Below are positions 58,588 to 64,000 of a DNA stretch of 64,000 nt, one piece after another. Below the pieces are notes generated by a model. That model was not told the origin of the DNA and ran no database searches. It worked only from the letters and a program-made list of their open reading frames with translations. The stretch's first letter is position 1. The number at the start of each line of letters is the position of its first letter. This DNA comes from Lederbergia citrea (GTDB lineage Bacteria > Bacillota > Bacilli > Bacillales > Bacillaceae_C), in assembly GCF_018343525.1 (NCBI RefSeq), contig NZ_JAGYPH010000004.1, forward strand, positions 248,001 to 312,000. Direction: 5' to 3'. The translations under genes and the position numbers were made by a program.

Positions 58588-59481
58588 TCACTTTTCCTCA
58601 ACAAAGTAATTTGTAAGTGAACCTAATTTTTCGATTTCCACCGTTACTTCATCACCCGGCTGTAAATATACTTGCTGATCCTCCGGAAGACCTAGCACTA
58701 CCCCCTCAGGTGTTCCCGTCAAAATAATATCCCCTGGCTCGAGTGTCATATATTGAGAGATGTAGCTGACGATTTCAGCACAATTGAAAATCATATCGGA
58801 TGTGTTGGAATCTTGTCTTACTTCGCCATTTACATATGTTTTTAAGGAAAGATCGTTAGGATTTCCTACTTCATCTGCTGTAACTAAGTAAGGACCTACC
58901 GGACTGAATTTATCGCATGTTTTTCCGAGTAACCATTGAGGCGTTCTAAGTTGTAAATCACGAGCTGATAGATCATTCACTGCACAATAACCAAACACAT
59001 GATCAAGCGCTTCGTCTTCTGAAATATACTTTGCTTTCTTTCCAATTACGATGCCTAATTCTACCTCGTAATCTAATTTTTTCGTTACTTTTGGAACTGG
59101 AATTTCACTTTTATGGCCAGTTAACGTGTTATCAAACTTATTAAATAGGATTGGTACTTCAGGATATGGAGCGTTCGTTTCATCTGCATGTTTTCGGTAA
59201 TTTAATCCTACACAAATAATCTTGTGGGGCTTTGTTACGCTAGGTCCCCAAGTGATTTCATCCTCATTTACAAATACAGCTTTCTTTTCTGTCATTGCAT
59301 GATCGATAAAATCTTGAAGATTCGAAACTTCAGCTTTATTTCCAGCAATAACAGACATAATATCTGTTTGAATATCAAAATTAACACCATTCTTTGCTGA
59401 AGCTGAAACATCAATAATTCCTTGTTCCGTTTTTACCCCTAGTTTATGTACACCTTTATCTTCGAAAGTTAATAGTTTCAT
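58588..59481 (-). CDS. FAH-family hydrolase, probable 2,4-diketo-3-deoxy-L-fuconate hydrolase
   Basis: A 297-residue fumarylacetoacetate hydrolase-family protein. YEVELGIVIGKKAKYISE, DLSARDLQ and GTPEGV with acidic metal ligands (Glu-X-Glu and Asp) are present. In the non-phosphorylated L-fucose pathway, the last enzyme of this family cleaves 2,4-diketo-3-deoxy-L-fuconate to pyruvate and L-lactate. The other pathway genes directly upstream support this. AAGGAG precedes ATG. Confidence 0.85.
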   Translation of the reverse strand: MKLLTFEDKGVHKLGVKTEQGIIDVSASAKNGVNFDIQTDIMSVIAGNKAEVSNLQDFIDHAMTEKKAVFVNEDEITWGPSVTKPHKIICVGLNYRKHADETNAPYPEVPILFNKFDNTLTGHKSEIPVPKVTKKLDYEVELGIVIGKKAKYISEDEALDHVFGYCAVNDLSARDLQLRTPQWLLGKTCDKFSPVGPYLVTADEVGNPNDLSLKTYVNGEVRQDSNTSDMIFNCAEIVSYISQYMTLEPGDIILTGTPEGVVLGLPEDQQVYLQPGDEVTVEIEKLGSLTNYFVEEK

Positions 59482-59511
59482 ATTAATCTTCTCCTTTAAA
59501 TGTTTTAGCTA

Positions 59512-60285
59512 TTATGCGTTCTTTCCGAATATAACTCCACCATCAATATAAAGTGGAGATCCCATCATAAATTTCGACTCGTCAGATGCTAAAAATAGAG
59601 CCGCACTTGCCACATCTTCTGGTCTTCCTAATTCACCACTTAACTGTCTTGTCTTAATTTTGTCAATTGCTTCCGTAGGATCGCTGTACGATGTTTTTAA
59701 GTAATTTTCTACAAATGGTGTCATAATCGTTCCCGGAAGTAATGCATTCACGCGAATATTATAAGGGGCATAGTCCACTTGCATCGCCTTTGTCAGTGAG
59801 AGAATCGCTCCTTTAGTCGCAGAATATAACGCTCTTTGAGATAAGCCCATTTCAGCGGCACAGGAAGACATATTAATAATACATCCGCTCTTCTTTTCCA
59901 TCATATGGGGAATAATATACTTAGATGGTAAAAAGACCCCTTTTACATTCACACTCATGACTTTATCCCATACTTCCGGTTCAACCTCGTCTAAACGACC
60001 AACATTGCTCATTCCAACATTATTAAATAAAACATCAATCTGTTTGAATTCTTGGATGACATAGTTTGCAAGAGCTTGTACCGATTCAGGGATCGTCACA
60101 TCAGCATGAAAGAATGATGCACTTCCACCTTGACTAGTAATCTCTTCAACCGTCTTTTCACCATTTTCTTGATGTACATCGTTTACAATCACATGCGCAC
60201 CTTTTTCAGCGAAAAGAAGTGCAGTAGCTCTTCCAATGCCGCTGCCAGCACCAGTAATTAATGCTATTTTACCGTCTAATCTCAT
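59512..60285 (-). CDS. SDR oxidoreductase, fucose-pathway dehydrogenase 2
   Basis: A 257-residue classical SDR: TGAGSGIG, NNVG and YSATK (Tyr-x-x-x-Lys). It overlaps the preceding SDR gene by ATGA, so translation is coupled. In the pathway it may be 2-keto-3-deoxy-L-fuconate dehydrogenase or L-fucose dehydrogenase; the two SDRs cannot be told apart by sequence alone. Confidence 0.85.
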   Translation of the reverse strand: MRLDGKIALITGAGSGIGRATALLFAEKGAHVIVNDVHQENGEKTVEEITSQGGSASFFHADVTIPESVQALANYVIQEFKQIDVLFNNVGMSNVGRLDEVEPEVWDKVMSVNVKGVFLPSKYIIPHMMEKKSGCIINMSSCAAEMGLSQRALYSATKGAILSLTKAMQVDYAPYNIRVNALLPGTIMTPFVENYLKTSYSDPTEAIDKIKTRQLSGELGRPEDVASAALFLASDESKFMMGSPLYIDGGVIFGKNA

Positions 60286-61097
60286 AATATTAACTCCCGT
60301 TCCGCTTCCATATGGTCTTCTGGCTGAGCGGCTTTTACCGTTAGACCACCATCTACCATGAGTAGATGTCCGTTCACTTGCATTGCCTCATCAGACGCTA
60401 AAAAGACGACCGCATCGCCGATTTGCTTTTCAGTACCGAGTCTTTTCATTGGGTTAGCCTGGATTTCCTTTTTAAGAATCTCTTCATCTTGCAAATAATC
60501 ATGACACATATCCGTTGCAACCGTACTTGGTCCAACTGCATTTACATTAATATTATATTTTCCTAGCTCAATCGCTAAAGCTTTCGTCAAATGACTGGCT
60601 GCAGCCTTCGATGAAATATAATGCGGAATGACAGGGCTCGTCACAAGTAAACTCGCCGTTGATGTAATATTAATGATTTTACCGTACCGTTTTTCGATCA
60701 TTTTCTTGGCTGCTCTTTGAGATGTAAGGAAAATGGACTTTACATTCGTTTGATACGTTTGATCCCATTTTTCCTCAGATAGCTTCATAAATGGTTCGAA
60801 TGGTGCGATACCAGCGTTATTCACAAGAATATCGATGAATCCAAGCTTCTCTTCCACTTCGTCGATCATTTGGTCAACTTCGTGCTTAACTCCGACATTA
60901 GCTTTGACAACGATTGCACGAATATTAAACTTCTCTTGGACTTCATTTTTTAATGCTTCAGCTTTTTCAAAGGAACTTGGAGATGTGTAGTTAATCGCAA
61001 CATGTGCCCCTTCTTCTGCAAGTCTTTCCACAATGGCCGCTCCAATACCCCGACTGCCACCCGTTACTAAGGCCACACGGTTTTCAAGTCTTTTCAT
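60282..61097 (-). CDS. SDR oxidoreductase, fucose-pathway dehydrogenase 1
   Basis: A 271-residue classical SDR: VTGGSRGIG, VNNAGIAPFEPF and YISSKAAASH. GGGGAGG precedes ATG. Role as for its neighbour: L-fucose dehydrogenase or 2-keto-3-deoxy-fuconate dehydrogenase. The two share only general SDR motifs, which fits different steps in one route. Confidence 0.85.
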   Translation of the reverse strand: MKRLENRVALVTGGSRGIGAAIVERLAEEGAHVAINYTSPSSFEKAEALKNEVQEKFNIRAIVVKANVGVKHEVDQMIDEVEEKLGFIDILVNNAGIAPFEPFMKLSEEKWDQTYQTNVKSIFLTSQRAAKKMIEKRYGKIINITSTASLLVTSPVIPHYISSKAAASHLTKALAIELGKYNINVNAVGPSTVATDMCHDYLQDEEILKKEIQANPMKRLGTEKQIGDAVVFLASDEAMQVNGHLLMVDGGLTVKAAQPEDHMEAERELIL

Positions 61098-61111
61098 AAT
61101 GTATTCCTCCC

Positions 61112-62272
61112 CTACAAGCTAATTCCAATTCTGCTAATACTAAATTCGGCATGCCCTAAAATCTCAGCTTTTGTTTGTTCACCATTCGCTACATCCAGGA
61201 TAAATTGATGAATCTTGTTACCAGCTTCATCTAATGTTTCTTTCCCTTGCAAAACAGCACTTGTATCTACATCCATATTATCTGCCATCCGTTTTGCAGT
61301 AAGTTCATTTCCAGTTATTTTAATGACAGGGATAATTGGATTCCCTGTCGGGGTCCCTCTGCCTGTTGTAAAACAAACGACATGAACTCCAGCTGCTGCC
61401 ATACCTGTTACGCACTCAATATCGTTTCCTGGAGAATCCATAAAATAATAGCCCTTCCCCGGAATTTCGTCAGCAAAATCAACTACTCCCTCAAGTGGAG
61501 CTGTACCAGCTTTACTAATACATCCGAGTGATTTTTCTTCAATGGAAGATAAACCGCCTTCAATATTGCCTGGGCTTGGATTCCCACCACGCATATCAAC
61601 ACCCATGCGCTCGATTTCATTTTCAAATTGTTTAATACTTTCATATAGTTTATCTTTCACTTCTTGATTCACTGCTTTGGCGGCAACGAGGTGTTCAGCT
61701 CCAATAATTTCGGTTGTTTCACCCATGACAATCGTTCCACCTTCACCAAGAATGAGATCAGCCGCTTTCCCGAGTGCAGGATTACTGCACAAACCGGAAG
61801 TGAAGTCAGATCCTCCACATTTCACGCCTACGATCAGTTCTGAAACAGGTACATCTTCTACTGGAGTATCCTCAATGAGCTTCATCAGTTTTTGAGCTTC
61901 CTCAATCCCTTTTTGTATCGTTTTAATGGAACCGCCTTCAGTTTGAATATCAATCCATACAACTGGTTTACCAGTAGTCTCAATTTCAGCTTTTACTTCT
62001 TCGGCATTGATGACTTCACAGCCAAGACTGACAATCAATACTGCTCCAACGTTTGGATTTTTCCCCATACCGACAAGCACTTTATGCGTTCTTTCCTTAT
62101 CTGAACCAACTTGACTGCACCCGTGTTGATGAGGGATGGCAACAGAATTCGGTACTTGTTGTTCAATTCTTGAACAAACTTGATTCGCACAAACAACTGT
62201 CGGAAGAATTAAAAGATGATTCCTTATGCCAATTTTGCCATTTTCCCTCCGATACCCTTTAAACGTTTGCAT
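61112..62272 (-). CDS. UxaA-family dehydratase, large subunit (probable L-fuconate dehydratase)
   Basis: A 386-residue C-terminal UxaA domain (altronate/galactarate dehydratase family), with HQHGCSQVG, the SLGCEVI strand, VGVKCGGSDFTSGLCSNPALG and conserved Cys residues. I use ATG 62272 (MQTFKGYRRENGKIGIRNHLL) after a perfect GGAGG. It overlaps the small subunit gene by 14 nt. A split UxaA pair beside a fucose mutarotase and SDRs is the same arrangement as the Campylobacter jejuni L-fucose locus, so fuconate is the preferred substrate. Confidence 0.88.
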   Translation of the reverse strand: MQTFKGYRRENGKIGIRNHLLILPTVVCANQVCSRIEQQVPNSVAIPHQHGCSQVGSDKERTHKVLVGMGKNPNVGAVLIVSLGCEVINAEEVKAEIETTGKPVVWIDIQTEGGSIKTIQKGIEEAQKLMKLIEDTPVEDVPVSELIVGVKCGGSDFTSGLCSNPALGKAADLILGEGGTIVMGETTEIIGAEHLVAAKAVNQEVKDKLYESIKQFENEIERMGVDMRGGNPSPGNIEGGLSSIEEKSLGCISKAGTAPLEGVVDFADEIPGKGYYFMDSPGNDIECVTGMAAAGVHVVCFTTGRGTPTGNPIIPVIKITGNELTAKRMADNMDVDTSAVLQGKETLDEAGNKIHQFILDVANGEQTKAEILGHAEFSISRIGISL

Positions 62273-62597
62273 GTTCTTTACCTCCTTCTTTTTTATCTCC
62301 TCGACCCCTGATGCCTTCGATGTTATGAACATGTACATGCTCTCCAATTTGAATCTCAATAGTGGAAGCACCGATGACTTCTCCATATTTGATCACTTCT
62401 TCATGAGGGTGAATATTAGTAATCGCCACTTTATGACCAAAATTTATGTCTTGTTTTAAAGCTATCTCGAAAGTTTTTCCTTCTTTCGTATATGTCAAAA
62501 GTTCACCTTTTTTAAAATCTTTTAGTAAGGTTGCAACATTATCTTTTTCGTCCATGACGATAGACGTTATTCCTTCTTGATAAGTCCGTTCAGACAT
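62259..62597 (-). CDS. UxaA-family dehydratase, small SAF-domain subunit
   Basis: A 112-residue SAF domain protein, the N-terminal domain of altronate-type dehydratases as a separate subunit. IHPHEEVIKYGEVIG and EHVHVHNIEG are the SAF signatures. ATG 62597 follows AAAGGAGA; the longer in-frame extension is hydrophobic and not family-like. It is the first gene of the fucose oxidation operon, with a LacI-like operator 50-65 nt upstream. Confidence 0.85.
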   Translation of the reverse strand: MSERTYQEGITSIVMDEKDNVATLLKDFKKGELLTYTKEGKTFEIALKQDINFGHKVAITNIHPHEEVIKYGEVIGASTIEIQIGEHVHVHNIEGIRGRGDKKEGGKEHANV

Positions 62598-62648
62598 TTT
62601 GTAATCTCCTTTCAAAAATAACCTTATAATAATATTGTAAAAGATAAT

Positions 62649-62662
62649 TGTTACCGATAACA
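62649..62662. promoter_or_regulatory. LacI-type operator candidate upstream of the UxaA pair
   Basis: TGTTACCGATAACA has arms TGTTA/TAACA around CG, in the style of KdgR/GntR-type LacI operators. A 12/14 match occurs upstream of the importer (48123-48136). Confidence 0.5.
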
Positions 62663-62750
62663 GAATAATAACAAACAATTGATCAATAGGTCAATTAATT
62701 TTTTAACTATTCCTGATTTTATTACTTTTCTTTTTACGAATATATTAAAT

Positions 62751-62793
62751 TAGCATTAAAAAAGAAGAATAAATTCCTTCTTTGTTAATGCTA
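62751..62793. terminator. Hairpin after the second TIM-barrel gene
   Basis: TAGCATTAA and TTAATGCTA arms enclose an AAAGAAG/CTTCTTT stem. It lies downstream of the isomerase gene that ends at 62850. Confidence 0.65.
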
Positions 62794-62849
62794 CAACTAT
62801 TTAACATCCGGTTTTTGCATGTAGATATATCCGTCCCTTTAGAATCTTA

Positions 62850-63725
62850 TCATTTAACCTCATTCCAAAATCTTCTTAAGTTATCCATTCCTATTTTAGA
62901 TCCTCTCTTACAGTCTTCCATTCCTTCAAATTCAACTGTAATATAGCCATCATATCCAGATTCTTTAATAAGTTTTACAATCTCTCTAATATTAATGTCA
63001 CCATGTCCAACAATCGCACCTCTTAAGAAATTTCCATTCGCCGTTTTGAACCAATCACCATTCCCTGGATCATGGAAATATGGGCGGACATAAAAATCTT
63101 TAAAATGAACGAGCGATGCAAAAGGTAAGTTTCTCTTAACCCCAACAATTGGGTCCTCATCAACACACATAAAGTTTCCGACATCTAAAGTTGTTTTAAA
63201 GTTAGGACGATCAACCTCTAACAGTACGCGCTGAACTCGGTCACTTGCCTGTACACATTGACCATGGTTTTCAATCGTTGTAGTTATTCCAAATTCAGCG
63301 GCATAATCCGCGATTTGTCTACTTCCTTCTACCATTAATGGTAAATTTTTTTCAAACGATTCAATTGTTATTTTTTCGGGGGGAAGTGTAAATGCCGTTA
63401 CGTCATGGCGCATATGTTTAATACCCATACGATGGATCAAATCCACATGTTTCTTTAACCTTTCCACTTCTGCCACAAATTCATGATCGGTCTCTTGAAC
63501 AAAGTTAGCTGGCATGGAATAGTTTGATAGTTCAATGCCCACTGCTTCCGCTTTATTGCGAACCGCATCGGCAAGTTCAAGATTATCGACTAATGTAAAT
63601 CCGTATGGAACAATTTCCATGTGCTCTCCTTCATTGTCCGCAATCCATTGAACAACATCGAGAACATTCATTTCGCCTGTTTTTAGTGCACCTAGTAAGC
63701 TATATGTACTTAAACCGATTTTCAT
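62850..63725 (-). CDS. TIM-barrel sugar isomerase/epimerase-like protein, paralogue of the one at 22520
   Basis: A 291-residue xylose-isomerase-like barrel. IEN, DVGNFM, VHFKDFY and EFEGMEDC positions match those of the protein at 22520-23383. I choose ATG 63725 (MKIGLSTYS), 8-9 nt after GAGGTG; a longer N-terminus is unlike its paralogue. It lies alone, flanked by hairpins with identical arms, upstream of the fucose oxidation genes. It may be a keto-sugar isomerase or epimerase in the same glycan pathway. Confidence 0.88.
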   Translation of the reverse strand: MKIGLSTYSLLGALKTGEMNVLDVVQWIADNEGEHMEIVPYGFTLVDNLELADAVRNKAEAVGIELSNYSMPANFVQETDHEFVAEVERLKKHVDLIHRMGIKHMRHDVTAFTLPPEKITIESFEKNLPLMVEGSRQIADYAAEFGITTTIENHGQCVQASDRVQRVLLEVDRPNFKTTLDVGNFMCVDEDPIVGVKRNLPFASLVHFKDFYVRPYFHDPGNGDWFKTANGNFLRGAIVGHGDINIREIVKLIKESGYDGYITVEFEGMEDCKRGSKIGMDNLRRFWNEVK

Positions 63726-63792
63726 ATTCTTAATCCCACCTCTAAAAAAACTTAGCTGCAAGTAGTTACTATGATTTTTTTGTCTGAAAGAA

Positions 63793-63838
63793 CTAGCATT
63801 AACACAGAGGGGGTCCATTCTCTCCGTGTTAATGCTAG
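63793..63838 (-). terminator. Terminator of the gene entering from the right edge
   Basis: CTAGCATTAACAC pairs perfectly with GTGTTAATGCTAG, with further GAG/CTC pairs inside. It lies just after the stop of the last gene and carries the same TAGCATTAA arms as the hairpin at 62751. Confidence 0.75.
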
Positions 63839-63842
63839 TTTG

Positions 63843-64000
63843 TTAGTCTTCTTTTAAAAAGATTTCTACAACCGGAACTGCAACATCAGGCTTTTGCACA
63901 GGAAGTTCTAATGTTACTGTTCCCGGTTTTACACGGGTAGATATATGAGTAAGTTCTTCATTAGGATCATGTTCTTTATATTGTATCTCGGATGCATCAT
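63843..64000 (-). CDS. C-terminal end of an unidentified protein, partial
   Basis: An open reading frame enters from the right edge and stops at 63843, giving about 52 codons. The segment ends PGTVTLELPVQKPDVAVPVVEIFLKED, beta-rich, like the C-terminal beta-domain of many glycoside hydrolases, but too short for family assignment. A long perfect hairpin follows the stop. Confidence 0.55.
   Translation of the reverse strand, partial: DASEIQYKEHDPNEELTHISTRVKPGTVTLELPVQKPDVAVPVVEIFLKED

Overview
The window is a low-GC Gram-positive chromosome segment, most likely from an endospore-forming member of the Bacillaceae. The evidence is Bacillus-type ribosome binding sites (GGAGG/AAGGAG), a T-box leader on serA, close LutABC/LutR and OpuC homologues, a YheC/YheD-type ATP-grasp spore protein with a sigma-K-like promoter, and repeat families familiar from Bacillaceae. 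I see no rRNA, tRNA, CRISPR array, prophage or transposase gene. These calls come from reading the sequence; no database search was run.

Left part (1-21.4 kb), mixed housekeeping genes: an FtsH-type protease running off the left edge, methylglyoxal synthase standing alone, a TPR protein fused to a decayed dynamin-like GTPase domain, a Gfo/Idh oxidoreductase, serine T-box plus serA, a Cys-rich protein of unknown function, a short ATP-grasp spore protein, HAD hydrolase, small DNA-binding and effector-binding proteins, a QueT transporter behind a structured leader, an extended SDR, an OpuC-like compatible-solute ABC transporter, an MFS exporter and a chemoreceptor. The OpuC and MFS genes each have a terminator hairpin between a good promoter and the start codon, which suggests attenuation control.

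Middle (21.4-32 kb): a six-gene operon with four Gfo/Idh/MocA oxidoreductases and two TIM-barrel isomerase/epimerase-like proteins behind a cre-like site. This composition fits redox glycoside cleavage through 3-keto sugars. It is followed by lutR-lutABC (L-lactate oxidation) and a YesL-like membrane protein.

Right part (33-64 kb): a large glycan-utilisation locus. It holds a CUT1-type ABC importer (lipoprotein and two permeases), an AraC regulator with an extracellular sensor region, and six glycosidases that all lack signal peptides: sialidase-like (GH33), beta-galactosidase (GH35), GH123/DUF4091-type, alpha-1,2-fucosidase (GH95), alpha-1,3-galactosidase (GH110) and alpha-fucosidase (GH29). 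Two Cys-containing Gfo/Idh proteins lie among them. Downstream catabolism is encoded beside it: a GalNAc/galactosamine route (ROK kinase, AgaS, tagatose-6-P kinase, class II aldolase, GntR regulator) and a non-phosphorylated L-fucose oxidation route (FucU mutarotase, two SDRs, a two-subunit UxaA-type dehydratase, an FAH-family hydrolase). The last route should yield pyruvate and lactate, which LutABC could consume.

The main proposal is an import-then-digest system for fucosylated, sialylated, blood-group-like O-glycans (mucin or similar) in a Bacillus, with intracellular glycosidases and redox-type sugar enzymes. Shared operator-like sequences (a GntR-type 19-mer at two promoters, a LacI-type 14-mer at two others, dre-like sites at a third) suggest linked regulation.
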